From assembly GCA_016794595.1 (NCBI GenBank), contig JAEUJN010000015.1, forward strand, positions 1-64,000: DNA of 64,000 nt, given 5' to 3'. Below, in pieces: positions 28,102-36,760 of the stretch. The stretch's first letter is position 1. Every line of letters starts with the position of its first letter. Origin of the DNA: Kineosporiaceae bacterium (GTDB taxonomy: Bacteria > Actinomycetota > Actinomycetes > Actinomycetales > Kineosporiaceae). The notes beneath the pieces are model-generated. The model saw only the letters and a list, made by a program, of their open reading frames with translations, was not told where the DNA came from and did not search any database. The position numbers and the translations under genes were made by a program.

Positions 28102-29028
28102 TCAGCGTGATCGCTCACCCGGCGCCGCGGCCGCGGCGGCAGCTCGCAGCGCGGCCACCATACGCCGGGCGGCGGGCTGGTCGAGCTGACCGTCCCGGGT
28201 GACCAGCCAGATGTGGCGCGGTTCCGGCGGACGGCGCAGCCGGCGGACCACGACGTGCTCGCGGACCGCACCCAGGGCGAGCAGGGGCACCAGGGCCACG
28301 CCCAACCCCGCGGCGACATACCCCTGGGTGACCGCGAACTCGTCCCCCTCGGCCACGATCCGTGGGGTGAAACCGGCTCGGCGGCAGGTGGTCACGGTTG
28401 CCTCGCGCACGTAGTCGGCCTCGCCCGAGGTGACCACCCAGTCGGTGTCGGCCAGCGCCGCGACGTCGATCGCCCGGCGGTGGGCCAGCGGGTGGTCGGC
28501 CCGCAGCAGCAGGCGGTACTCGTCGTCCAGCAGGTGCAGCCGGGTCAGGTCGTCCTGGGGCTGGGCACCGGCGGCGAACGGCTCGACCACGATCACCAGC
28601 TCGACCTCGCCGGCCCGCAGCCGGCGCAGCGCGCTCTCGGCCTCCCCGACCAGGGGCATGACGTACAGGCCCGGCATCGATCGGCGCAGCTCGGCGATCG
28701 CCGGCGGCAACAGGGACTCACCGGCCGAGTGGAACGAGACCACGCGCAACCTGCCGGTGCGGCCTGCCCGCAGGTCGGCCAGTTCGTCCTCGGCGTCCTG
28801 CACCGCTCGCAGGATCCGGCCCGCGTGGTCGTTCAGCAGCAGCCCGGCCGCGGTGGGCCGGACCCCCCGTCCGGCCTTCTCGAACAGCGGTGTCCCGACC
28901 TCGTGGGCCAGCTGGTCCAGCTGCTGGCTGATCGCCGAGACGGTGTAACCGAGGGCGGCGGCGGCCGCGGTCAGCGTGCCCTGGGCGATCACCGTCCGGT
29001 GGACGACGAGCAGTCGCGTGGTCAGCAC
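28102..29028 (-). CDS. LysR family transcriptional regulator
   Basis: About 308 residues. The N-terminal LysR helix-turn-helix reads GTLTAAAAALGYTVSAISQQLDQLAHEVG, ending PLFEKAGRGVRPTAAG. A PBP2-type effector domain covers residues 75-290. The first residue is taken at the GTG at 29026-29028, which gives the usual short N-terminus; a start at 29076 would add 16 low-complexity residues. A CACAC...GTGTG inverted repeat overlaps the start. No divergently transcribed target gene is obvious, since the next gene upstream runs on the opposite side of other regulators. Confidence 0.88.
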   Translation of the reverse strand: MLTTRLLVVHRTVIAQGTLTAAAAALGYTVSAISQQLDQLAHEVGTPLFEKAGRGVRPTAAGLLLNDHAGRILRAVQDAEDELADLRAGRTGRLRVVSFHSAGESLLPPAIAELRRSMPGLYVMPLVGEAESALRRLRAGEVELVIVVEPFAAGAQPQDDLTRLHLLDDEYRLLLRADHPLAHRRAIDVAALADTDWVVTSGEADYVREATVTTCRRAGFTPRIVAEGDEFAVTQGYVAAGLGVALVPLLALGAVREHVVVRRLRRPPEPRHIWLVTRDGQLDQPAARRMVAALRAAAAAAAPGERSR

Positions 29029-29111
29029 ACCGACAGTGTGCGCCCGCGGGCGTGGCGGCGGTGGACCCTCACCCACTCACCTCGGGCTCGACCTCGACCT
29101 GGGGCTCGGCA

Positions 29112-31700
29112 TCACCGGGTGCGCACGCTGCGACGGTTCAGCAACCAGCGGGTCAGCTCCTCACCCGGGATCGGCCGGGACAGCAGATACCCCTGGACGA
29201 AGTGGCAGTCGATCGTCGCCAGGTGGTCCAGGGTGCGCTGGTCCTCGACCCCCTCCGCGACGACCACCAGCCCCAGGCTGCGGGCCAGCTCGATCACCGA
29301 CCCGACGATGGCCGCCGCGGCCGGGTCGACCAGCAGCGGGGTGACGAACGACTGGTCGATCTTGACCGTGGTGACCGGCAGCTGTTGCAGGTAGGCCAGG
29401 GAGGAGTACCCGGTGCCGAAGTCGTCGATGGACAGCGCGATCCCGGTGCTGGTGAGCTCCCGCAGGATGCTGATCATGCGCTCGGGATCGGTCATGATCC
29501 CCGATTCGGTGATCTCCAGGGTGAGCCACCGGGGGTCCACCTCGTGCCGGTGCAGCAACTCGACCACCTTGGTGGGCCACTCGACGTCCCGCAGCACCTG
29601 GGTCGGCAGGTTGACGCTGACTCCCAGCTCGAGCCCCTGGTCGTGCCACCGGCGGACCTGGCCCAGTGCGGCGTCGAGCACGTGCATGGTGAGCTCGTGG
29701 ATCAGACCGGTCCGCTCGGCGACCGGGATGAACTCCGCGGGCGCGATCCGGCCCAGTTCGGGGTGATCCCACCGGGCGAGTGCCTCCACGCTGGTCACCT
29801 CGACGTCCGCGGTGCGGGCGATCGGCTGGTACCAGACCTGGATCTGGCGGTGGGCCGTGGCCGCGCGCAGCTCACCGGCCAGGCGCAGCCGGTACTGGCT
29901 GTTCCAGTCGGTGTCGGGGTCGTAGACCGACACCCCCCGCTGCCCCCGCTTGGCCTGGTACATCGCCACGTCGGCGCGCTGGAGCAGGCCGTCAGGATCG
30001 GTCCCGTGGTGGGGGGCCACGGCCAGCCCGACGCTCGCGCCGACCGTCACCGCCATCGAGGACAGGCTGATCGGACGGCGGATCGACTCCACGATCCGGC
30101 GGGCCAGGGCCATTCCCTGGTCCAGTCCCTGGCCCGGGTGAGCGCCGGGCAGCAGGACGGCGAACTCGTCCCCACCCAGCCGGGCGACGGTGCCCTCGCC
30201 GTCCAGGATCGTCGACAGCCGGGTGGACACCTCGCACAACAGCTGATCGCCGGTGTGGTGTCCGAGAGTGTCGTTGACGTCCTTGAACCCGTCCAGGTCG
30301 AGCACCATGATCACCGCCTCGGTGCCCTCGGCCGTGGACTGTTCGAGCGCGCACTGCATGCGCTGGTAGAACAGGGTGCGGTTGGGCAGTCCGGTCAGGG
30401 CATCGTGCAGGGCCTCGTGCTCGCGGGCCTCGACCTGGGTGTGCAGGCGCTCGATCAGCCGGCCGTTCTCCAGGGCCACGGCCGCCTGGGAGGCCAGGGT
30501 CTGGAAGAGCCGGCCGTCCTCGGGGTCGAAGGTGCTCACCTCGCCCAGCCGGTCGCACACGACCAGGACGCCGTGCACCTCGCCGCTGCGCAGGGGGGCG
30601 GCCATCAGATCGCGGGTGCCCAACGCCTCCAGCACGACGCGGTGGTCGGCGTCCATCGTGGTGCGTGGGATCAGCAACAGCGTGCCGTCACGGGCGGTGA
30701 GCCGGATCAGGTCGGGCAGAGGCCCGGGGGTCCAGGTCTCCTCGGCGTGCTCGGCGTCCGCCGACGGTGCCCGCCCCGCCCCCAGGCACAGCCACGGGGT
30801 GTCCTTGCCCGGCTCGTACAGCGCGAACAGCGCGCGATCCGCCCGCAGCAGCCGGCAGGCCTCGTCCATCACCCGGCGCATGGTCTCGTCCGGCCGCTGT
30901 GAACCGCCGGTGATCCGGGTGAACTGGTAGAGCAGCTCGAGCCCGGCGTACCGGCGGGTGAGCTGGGTGTAGCCCCGGTAGGCGGCGACCACGACGGCCG
31001 CGATCAGCAGCAGGGGGATCAGGGCCGCCGGCGAGTGGTCGAGCAGCACCGCGGCGACCACGGCCAGCGAGGTGTTGCCCACGGCGGTGACCGCGGCCGC
31101 GGTGATCAGCTGGCGCGAGCTCACCTCGCCGTGGTGCATCCGGATCACGACCCAGACCGCGAGTGCGCCGAGGACGGTGCCGGTGGACACCCCGCTGAAG
31201 GCGGCCAGCCAGGTGGGCCACTCCTCCGCCGTTCCCCCGGTGTCGAGCAGGCCGTAGACGGTCACGGCCGCCGAGATCTCGGCGAAGAAGAGGCTGAGAT
31301 TGAAGACGAGCTTGGTGGGGGTCTGCCGTTCCCAGAAGATCAGGACGGCTGCCTCGCCGATCAGGCGCGCAGCGAGCAGTTCGAGCGGCGAGACGAACAG
31401 CAGGCCCAGCACGAGGGGGACCTCGCTGAGGGAGAAGCTGTGCGCCTCGCTGTTGATCTCCACGTGGACGACCAGCAGCCCCGAGACCGCGAACACCAGG
31501 GCGAGCTGCCACCAGCCGAGCCAGTCGACGGTCGACGGCGAGCGCGCGGAGGTTCCCCAGAAGGGCATCAGCACCGAGCCCAGCACCATGAGGACCAGGC
31601 AGAACGCCAGGGTTCGGCGCGCGGGCAGCGGTCTGGGCCGGACGTGGTCATCCTCCGGCAACGACGCCTGGGCAGGCGTCGCGCCGGAGGATGTGGTCAC
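29112..31700 (-). CDS. membrane-bound GAF-GGDEF-EAL cyclic-di-GMP enzyme
   Basis: 862 residues. About eight hydrophobic helices (30-255) resemble a MASE-type sensor. A GAF domain follows (about 265-420), then GGDEF (LGGDEF near residue 511) and EAL (VEALARWDHP near 638). The EAL metal and catalytic residues are present (LEITESG, IDDFGTGYSS, VKIDQSF, AEGVED). The GGDEF motif is intact but no RxxD inhibitory site precedes it. Both cyclase and phosphodiesterase activity are therefore possible. The GTG start is followed by a strong hairpin at 31651-31691. Confidence 0.93.
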   Translation of the reverse strand: MTTSSGATPAQASLPEDDHVRPRPLPARRTLAFCLVLMVLGSVLMPFWGTSARSPSTVDWLGWWQLALVFAVSGLLVVHVEINSEAHSFSLSEVPLVLGLLFVSPLELLAARLIGEAAVLIFWERQTPTKLVFNLSLFFAEISAAVTVYGLLDTGGTAEEWPTWLAAFSGVSTGTVLGALAVWVVIRMHHGEVSSRQLITAAAVTAVGNTSLAVVAAVLLDHSPAALIPLLLIAAVVVAAYRGYTQLTRRYAGLELLYQFTRITGGSQRPDETMRRVMDEACRLLRADRALFALYEPGKDTPWLCLGAGRAPSADAEHAEETWTPGPLPDLIRLTARDGTLLLIPRTTMDADHRVVLEALGTRDLMAAPLRSGEVHGVLVVCDRLGEVSTFDPEDGRLFQTLASQAAVALENGRLIERLHTQVEAREHEALHDALTGLPNRTLFYQRMQCALEQSTAEGTEAVIMVLDLDGFKDVNDTLGHHTGDQLLCEVSTRLSTILDGEGTVARLGGDEFAVLLPGAHPGQGLDQGMALARRIVESIRRPISLSSMAVTVGASVGLAVAPHHGTDPDGLLQRADVAMYQAKRGQRGVSVYDPDTDWNSQYRLRLAGELRAATAHRQIQVWYQPIARTADVEVTSVEALARWDHPELGRIAPAEFIPVAERTGLIHELTMHVLDAALGQVRRWHDQGLELGVSVNLPTQVLRDVEWPTKVVELLHRHEVDPRWLTLEITESGIMTDPERMISILRELTSTGIALSIDDFGTGYSSLAYLQQLPVTTVKIDQSFVTPLLVDPAAAAIVGSVIELARSLGLVVVAEGVEDQRTLDHLATIDCHFVQGYLLSRPIPGEELTRWLLNRRSVRTR
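31651..31691. promoter_or_regulatory. 18-bp hairpin at the start of the GGDEF-EAL gene
   Basis: Outer arms TCCTCCGGC and GCCGGAGGA (31651-31659, 31683-31691) and inner arms CGACGCCTG and CAGGCGTCG (31662-31670, 31673-31681) pair around a 2-base loop with a small bulge. It falls within codons 4-17. It could limit translation or act as an attenuator; that is inference. Confidence 0.5.
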
Positions 31701-31814
31701 CTCGGGGTCATCGAACGATCAGCGCGGTGAGTTGACTCCTTCGACCTGTTGTCCGGTCGTCATCGGCCCGATGTGCCCGGGTATGCGCAGTTGCGCCCCG
31801 GATCGAGGACACGA

Positions 31815-33641
31815 TCACTGCCAGGACACGCTGGACCAGCGGCTCCCGGACCAGCGACTGCCGGACCAGCGGCTGCCGCTCCACCGACTGCCGGCCCAGT
31901 CGTTGCCGGTCCAGACGGCGGCACTCCACCGGCTGCCGGCCCAGCTGTCGCCCGACCATCGGCTGCCGTTCCAGGTGCCCCCGGTCCAGGCCTCGGCCCG
32001 CGATTCCGCCTTGGCCATGGTGGCGGCCGCGAAGGGCTTGCCGAAGATGTCCTGTTCGCCGGTCAGCTCCACCCCGCCGGTGGCCAGGTGCTGGCCGCCG
32101 CGGCTGGCCTCCAGGCTGCCGCCGCCCACGCTGGGGAAGAAGTACTGCCGTGCGGAACTGGACGGCGACTGCGAGACGGCGGAGATCGCCGACGGCACAC
32201 CGTGACCACCGAAAGCGCCGTTACGCGAGTTCAGCAGTTTGGCGTACTCCTCCGGGCTCATCCCGAGCCACTTGGCCTTCGCCTTGATGGTGTCGTCGAT
32301 CACGATCTCGCGCAGGGGCGTGGCCGTGTCCGTGATCAGCTTCTTGATCTGGTCCGGGGTGGCCGAGGGGTGCTTCTGCAGCAGCAGCGCCGCCACCCCC
32401 GAGGTGATCGCCGCAGCCTGCGAGGTGCCCGAGCCGCGCTGGAACCGGGTGCCGATCTTGCCCTGGTTGACCTCCAGGGTGTCGATGAACGAGCCGGGCA
32501 CGCGCAGCCCGATGACGCTCACCGCCGGTGCCACCACGTCGACCGGACGGGTGACCGAACCGGTCTGGGCGAACTCCGCGACCGCGTCGTCCGTGGCCGT
32601 CAGGGTGCCCTGGGAGTCCAGGCCGCCGACCGCCAGCAGGAACGGGTCGTAGGCGGGCGAGGCCAGCTTCGACCTCTCCTTGCCCTCATTGCCCGAGGAC
32701 GCGACCACGACGATCCCGCGCTTCCACGCCTGCTCGGCGGCGAAGGCCAGCGGGTCGATCAGGTAGGACTGGCTGCTGTCGGTGCCGAAGCTCAGGTTGA
32801 GCACCCGGATGTTGACCCCGGGGTCGTGAGCGTGCTGCACGGTCCAGTCGATCGCGGCGATCACCTGGGAGACGTCGGCCGCGCCGTCCGAGGCGCCCAC
32901 CTTGACATTCACGATCCGGGCGTCGGGCGCCACCCCGGTGTAGATCCGGGTGTCACTCAGCGGCGTGGAGGCCAGGCAGGTGTCGCACTTCTTGTCCGCC
33001 AGCAGCGGGTCCCGGCCGGCGATCAGCCCGGCCATGAACGTGCCGTGACCGAATCCGTCCTGACCCGGGACCACCGCAGTGGGCGAGTCGAAGGACAGGT
33101 CGGGGCCCACGACGACCTTGCCCGCACCATCCAGGCCGGGCACCTGGGTGACGCCGGTGTCGATCACGGCGACGTCCACTCCCGCCCCGGTCCAGCCCTT
33201 GGCCCACGCAGCCTGGGCGCCGACGATCTGGGTGACCGAGGACGACGAGCCGGCCAGGGCCGGGTCGTAGCCCAGGCTGTCGACCACGGACATCGGTTTC
33301 AGGGCCCGGTCGGGGGTGACGGACAGGACGCCGGGCGAGCCCGAGAGCTGTCGCACGGCGGCCGGAGAGCCCTCGGCGGCGAACCCGTTGACGATCGCGA
33401 GCCGGCGGGTGATGCGCAGGCCGAGCCGGGTGGCTCGCTGCTCGACAGCGGAGACCGTGTCCGGGGTCGCCATCACCACCACTGCCTCGATGGCGTCCGC
33501 GCTGCGGGCACTGCCCGGGGGCGCGTCGCCCGTCTCGACGGCGACGGCGGCACCGGGACCGGCCAGCGCGGGGATCGCGAGCAGCGCCCCGACGCCGACG
33601 GCCCAGGCGGCCCGCACGACGCGTCGCGGGATCAGAGCCAC
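31815..33641 (-). CDS. secreted S8 (subtilisin-like) serine protease with tryptophan pentad-repeat tail
   Basis: 608 residues. A signal peptide (RRVVRAAWAVGVGALLAIPALAGPGAAVA, about residues 5-34) precedes an I9-like propeptide region. The catalytic triad is Asp in AVIDTG (about 161), His in GHGTFMAG (about 200) and Ser in GSGTSQAAA (about 405). The last 60 residues are about 12 pentads with Trp at every fifth position, such as SGSRW and AGSRW. The GTG at 33639-33641 follows GGGG by about six bases and overlaps the end of a small secreted-peptide gene by 10 bases, suggesting translational coupling. It is likely an extracellular protease. Confidence 0.92.
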   Translation of the reverse strand: MALIPRRVVRAAWAVGVGALLAIPALAGPGAAVAVETGDAPPGSARSADAIEAVVVMATPDTVSAVEQRATRLGLRITRRLAIVNGFAAEGSPAAVRQLSGSPGVLSVTPDRALKPMSVVDSLGYDPALAGSSSSVTQIVGAQAAWAKGWTGAGVDVAVIDTGVTQVPGLDGAGKVVVGPDLSFDSPTAVVPGQDGFGHGTFMAGLIAGRDPLLADKKCDTCLASTPLSDTRIYTGVAPDARIVNVKVGASDGAADVSQVIAAIDWTVQHAHDPGVNIRVLNLSFGTDSSQSYLIDPLAFAAEQAWKRGIVVVASSGNEGKERSKLASPAYDPFLLAVGGLDSQGTLTATDDAVAEFAQTGSVTRPVDVVAPAVSVIGLRVPGSFIDTLEVNQGKIGTRFQRGSGTSQAAAITSGVAALLLQKHPSATPDQIKKLITDTATPLREIVIDDTIKAKAKWLGMSPEEYAKLLNSRNGAFGGHGVPSAISAVSQSPSSSARQYFFPSVGGGSLEASRGGQHLATGGVELTGEQDIFGKPFAAATMAKAESRAEAWTGGTWNGSRWSGDSWAGSRWSAAVWTGNDWAGSRWSGSRWSGSRWSGSRWSSVSWQ

Positions 33642-33832
33642 CGCACCCCCATCGCCCGCTGCACCTGGTCGCACGACAGCCGAGTGCACGAGGTCGAGGA
33701 CACCTTTCCCGAGTCAGGTGATGTAGTGAGGGCGGAGGCTGTGCCCGCCCCACCGAGGGTCAGCGCGGTGAGCATGCCGAGCACGGCACCCACCCGCAGC
33801 AGCCGGCGTCCGGCGGAGGTCAGAGGGTTCAC
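33632..33832 (-). CDS. small secreted peptide overlapping the S8 protease gene
   Basis: 66 residues. A clear Sec-type signal (basic MNPLTSAGRRLLR, hydrophobic VGAVLGMLTALTLGG, AxA-type end GTASALT) leaves a mature peptide of about 30 residues with two cysteines (SCTRLSCDQVQRAM). The GTG start has AGGAG seven bases upstream, and its stop falls inside the protease gene start region. I recognise no family. Its position suggests a role tied to the protease (cofactor, inhibitor or substrate), which is inference. Confidence 0.65.
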   Translation of the reverse strand: MNPLTSAGRRLLRVGAVLGMLTALTLGGAGTASALTTSPDSGKVSSTSCTRLSCDQVQRAMGVRWL

Positions 33833-34181
33833 GGACTTCTCCTGTTCTCCCGGCCCGGGGCCAGGGGTGGGGGCCGGATCCGTCGTCCAGCCGTGGTCGT
33901 TCGCATCCCACGGTAGGAATCACTCTCTGCTGACACTAGATTCACAATGAGTCATCACTCGCCTGGACGCCGTCGCCACCCGACCGGCGCAGCAGTCCCC
34001 GTTCGGCGTACGCAGAGTGCCCGCGCGCCAGGCCGCGGGTCGGCTGATACTTAAAGAGCAATGAACTGTCTTTCACCAATCATCGCTGGATATCGAACGA
34101 TAGTTGGCCGATGATGGACTCATCCCGGCAGAGTCGCTGCCGGAGGTCCGCGGATCTCGATCCACAGGAAGGTGACTGATC
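33833..34181. other. divergent intergenic region between secreted-protease operon and small membrane peptide gene
   Basis: 349 bases without a gene. It holds a relatively A+T-rich patch (about 34035-34115) with TATCGAACGATA, an imperfect palindrome at about 34090, suitable for promoters in both directions. No known operator was recognised. Confidence 0.4.
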
Positions 34182-34316
34182 ATGCTGATGGCGCTGCTGT
34201 TGATCCTGCTGGTTGCATGTGTCGTGTCGCCGTGGCTCGGTACGGACACCAGCGACAGCCGTTCCGAGAGGGCCCGCCCGGCTCAGGGCTGGTTCCCCCT
34301 GCTGCCGACCCGCTGA
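34182..34316 (+). CDS. small single-pass membrane peptide (44 aa)
   Basis: A 44-residue frame MLMALLLILLVACVVSPWLG... to LPTR. A 17-residue hydrophobic helix at the N-terminus is followed by a polar stretch (DTSDSRSERARPA) and GWFP. AGGAAGG lies about nine bases upstream, and a strong terminator (34336-34371) follows 19 bases after the stop, so it is its own transcription unit. The shape resembles small conserved actinobacterial membrane peptides, but I cannot name a family. It precedes the phospholipid genes. Confidence 0.7.
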   Translation: MLMALLLILLVACVVSPWLGTDTSDSRSERARPAQGWFPLLPTR

Positions 34317-34335
34317 GCACGCGGCCGCGAACGTC

Positions 34336-34371
34336 GAACGGCCGGGTTCCCCCTCCGGAACCCGGCCGTTC
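34336..34371 (+). terminator. intrinsic terminator-like hairpin
   Basis: Perfect 15-bp stem, GAACGGCCGGGTTCC (34336-34350) and GGAACCCGGCCGTTC (34357-34371), with a 6-base loop. It separates the small membrane peptide gene from psd. No U-tract follows, as is common in high-GC actinobacteria. Confidence 0.75.
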
Positions 34372-34391
34372 GTCCTGTCGGCCGGGTGGGC

Positions 34392-34397
34392 TATAAA
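34392..34397 (+). promoter_or_regulatory. -10 element, leaderless psd promoter
   Basis: TATAAA, conspicuous in this G+C-rich setting, ends six bases before the psd GTG and lies just after the terminator. This places the transcription start at the start codon. Confidence 0.55.
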
Positions 34398-34403
34398 CGC
34401 CGG

Positions 34404-35150
34404 GTGGCCACTACACCCGACGCGCCCGCGAGCTCCGCTCCCCTCGTCACCCCTCTGCACCGCATCGCCCTCGGCCGTGCCGGCCTCGATCGTGACGGGG
34501 TGGTGACGGGGGTCGCGTCGATCGGGGCGATCGCCGTCCTGCGCGCGCTGCGGGCCCCTGGGCTCGTCCAGGTGCTCACGGCAGTGGCGGGCCTCGGGGC
34601 GACCCTGTTCTTCCGTGACCCCCACCGCTCCCCCGCCGACGACGACCCGAGCCTGACCCCGGTGTCCGTCGACGACGTCCTGGCCGCCTCGGATGGCCGG
34701 GTGCTCGCCGTCGAGGAGGTGGTCGACCCACGCATCGGCCCGCACCGTTGGCTGCGGATCGCGACCTTCCTCAGCGTGCTCGACGTCCACGTCAACCGGG
34801 TCCCGATCGCCGGTGAGGTGGTCGCCGTCCAGGAGCACCTGGGTGGGTTCGCGATGGCCCAGAAGGAGGCCGCCGAACACAACGTGGCCCGCTACCTCAC
34901 CCTGGCCACCGCCCACGGCCCGGTGGTGGTCGCCCAACGCACCGGCCTGATCGCCCGCCGGATCGTGACCAGGGTTCACCCCGGGGACCGGCTGGCGACC
35001 GGGCAGCGCTACGGGCTGATCCGCTTCGGCTCCCGCACCGATGTCCACCTCCCCACCGGGACGGCAACGCCCCTGGTCCGGCCGGGTGACCGCATCCGGG
35101 GAGGGCGTACCGTGATCGCCCGCTTCGACCCGGTCGACCCGGTCGGCTGA
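34404..35150 (+). CDS. psd: phosphatidylserine decarboxylase proenzyme
   Basis: 248 residues, the short PSD-A class. It decarboxylates phosphatidylserine to phosphatidylethanolamine. Two hydrophobic stretches near residues 35-65 are followed by FFRDPHRSPADD, FLSVLDVHVNRVPI and NVARYLTLATAHGPVVVAQRTGLIARRI. The autoprocessing site RFGSRTDVHLP lies near residue 212, where cleavage before Ser creates the pyruvoyl group. The GTG at 34404 is fixed by the leaderless promoter. pssA follows 261 bases downstream, completing the pathway. Confidence 0.94.
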   Translation: MATTPDAPASSAPLVTPLHRIALGRAGLDRDGVVTGVASIGAIAVLRALRAPGLVQVLTAVAGLGATLFFRDPHRSPADDDPSLTPVSVDDVLAASDGRVLAVEEVVDPRIGPHRWLRIATFLSVLDVHVNRVPIAGEVVAVQEHLGGFAMAQKEAAEHNVARYLTLATAHGPVVVAQRTGLIARRIVTRVHPGDRLATGQRYGLIRFGSRTDVHLPTGTATPLVRPGDRIRGGRTVIARFDPVDPVG

Positions 35151-35411
35151 GCCCGTCACCCGGCACGGCCGAACCCCCACCTGCACCGCACGAGCACCGA
35201 CAGTGCGCGGCCGGTCGCTCCCGGCCCCGTCGAGGATTGCTGCCGCGGCCCCACACCCCTGTGCCGCTTCGTGTGGGACCCTGGTGCCAGCCACACTCTG
35301 CCCGGGCCTGTCCCACCGCCGTGCCCGGGCCGGACGACCCGATGTCGCCAGCGAGTGCAGGCCAGAGAATCGTGCCGCCGGGGACGACTGCGGCCGCCCG
35401 GGAGGAACCGC

Positions 35412-36269
35412 ATGAAGACGTCACGACCTCTTGCGTCCAGGCGGGCCCGCCCTCCCGGCCAGGCCGGCCCGGGAACCCTGGGTCGCACCGCCGAGACAGC
35501 CGTCGCCGGCGCCTCTCTCGTGGATCCCTCGATCACCGAACCCGCACCCGAGGACGGCGGGCTGCGCGCGGTGCCGTTGTTGCCCGGACCTCGGACCTGG
35601 GGTCGGCGCCTGCGGTTCGGACTGGTGAACGCGCTCACCCTGGCAGGGCTGGCACTCGGCTTCACCGCGCTCGGGCTCGCCCTGGACGGCCGGTCCTCGA
35701 CCGCGGCGATCGTGATGATCCTGGTGGCCCTCGGTGACGGGGCCGACGGCATGCTGGCCAGGGCGTGGGGGGTGGCCACACCGTTCGGTGGCCAACTCGA
35801 CTCGTTGTGCGACATGGCGACCTTCGGCGTCATCTGCCCCCTGGTCGTCGTCCAGGCCCACGGCGGGCTGGTGGCCCTGCGTGAGGGGGTGGTGCTCGGA
35901 GCTCTGGCGATGGCGGTCGCGGCCGCGATCCGCCTGGCCAAGTTCGTGATCTCGCCCCGCTCGCACAACCTGTTCAGCGGGGTGCCGACCACGGCATCCG
36001 CCCTCTTGCTGTGCGGCTGGCTGTTGTTCTTCCCCGGTGCCGGCGCGATGAGCTCGACCATCCTGATGCTCACCCTGGCCGCGCTCATGGTGAGCCCGCT
36101 GCCCTACCCCAAGCTGGCCGCCGTCCTGCACGCCCCGGGCTGGCTGATCGGGGTCGGGCTGGCGATGGCGCTGTTGGCCTTCATCGCCCCCGGGCTGATC
36201 GCCCCTGCCCTGGGCATCGGGTACCTGGGGTTCGGCCCGGTGGTCTGGCTGGACCGCCGCTACCGGTAG
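35412..36269 (+). CDS. pssA: CDP-diacylglycerol-serine O-phosphatidyltransferase
   Basis: A 285-residue membrane CDP-alcohol phosphatidyltransferase. The diagnostic D-x2-D-G-x2-A-R-x8-G-x3-D-x3-D motif is complete (DGADGMLARAWG to GGQLDSLCD, near residues 111-136). Seven or so hydrophobic helices follow. It makes phosphatidylserine for the upstream psd product. The ATG has GGAGGAA eight bases upstream. An N-terminal 60-residue Arg/Pro-rich cytoplasmic extension precedes the first helix. Confidence 0.93.
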   Translation: MKTSRPLASRRARPPGQAGPGTLGRTAETAVAGASLVDPSITEPAPEDGGLRAVPLLPGPRTWGRRLRFGLVNALTLAGLALGFTALGLALDGRSSTAAIVMILVALGDGADGMLARAWGVATPFGGQLDSLCDMATFGVICPLVVVQAHGGLVALREGVVLGALAMAVAAAIRLAKFVISPRSHNLFSGVPTTASALLLCGWLLFFPGAGAMSSTILMLTLAALMVSPLPYPKLAAVLHAPGWLIGVGLAMALLAFIAPGLIAPALGIGYLGFGPVVWLDRRYR

Positions 36270-36327
36270 CCGCCCTCCGGCGTCTGCACCGTCTCGCCCC
36301 ACAGCCGGGCCTGGCGGGCACCGGGCG

Positions 36328-36333
36328 TACTGT
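36328..36333 (+). promoter_or_regulatory. -10 element, leaderless araC-type gene promoter
   Basis: TACTGT ends seven bases before the GTG at 36341. Confidence 0.45.
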
Positions 36334-36340
36334 CGTGGCT

Positions 36341-36760
36341 GTGACGCCCGAGGAGTACGCCGACCTGGCACACCTGCGCCGGGCCCGTGACCTGATGGAC
36401 CGGCGCTACGCCGAGCCACTCGAGGTCGCCGCCCTCGCGCGGGAGGCCCTGATGTCCCCGGCGCACTTCGCCCGCAAGTTCCGGGCCGCCTACGGCGAGA
36501 CGCCGTACTCCTACCTGATGACCCGCCGGATCGAACGCGCCAAGGCGCTGTTGCGGCAGGGGCTGAGCGTGACCGAGGCCTGCATGGCGGTCGGCTGTAC
36601 CTCCCTGGGGTCGTTCAGTGCCCGGTTCACCCAGATCGTGGGCCAGACCCCGTCGGCCTATCGGGCTCAGGACCATCGCCGCCTGAGAGCCGTGCCGTCG
36701 TGCGTCACCAAGGTCGCGACACGCCCGCACCGCCCGCGGGACGCCGCCTCCGCCTCGTGA
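36341..36760 (+). CDS. AraC family helix-turn-helix regulator (DNA-binding domain only)
   Basis: 139 residues consisting almost only of the AraC double helix-turn-helix. The two motifs are EVAALAREALMSPAHFARKFRAAYGETPYSYLMTRRIERAK and VTEACMAVGCTSLGSFSARFTQIVGQTPSAYR. There is no ligand-binding domain. Short AraC proteins of this type are usually immediately followed by a VOC/glyoxalase gene; here an MFS gene intervenes and the VOC gene comes next. The stop overlaps the MFS start (GTGA). The GTG at 36341 is chosen from the -10 spacing; a GTG at 36335 is possible. Confidence 0.88.
   Translation: MTPEEYADLAHLRRARDLMDRRYAEPLEVAALAREALMSPAHFARKFRAAYGETPYSYLMTRRIERAKALLRQGLSVTEACMAVGCTSLGSFSARFTQIVGQTPSAYRAQDHRRLRAVPSCVTKVATRPHRPRDAASAS

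Noticed and set aside
31815-31995. CRISPR-like or satellite repeat array
   Set aside because: The regular DNA repeats encode the in-frame tryptophan pentads of the S8 protease and have no spacers.
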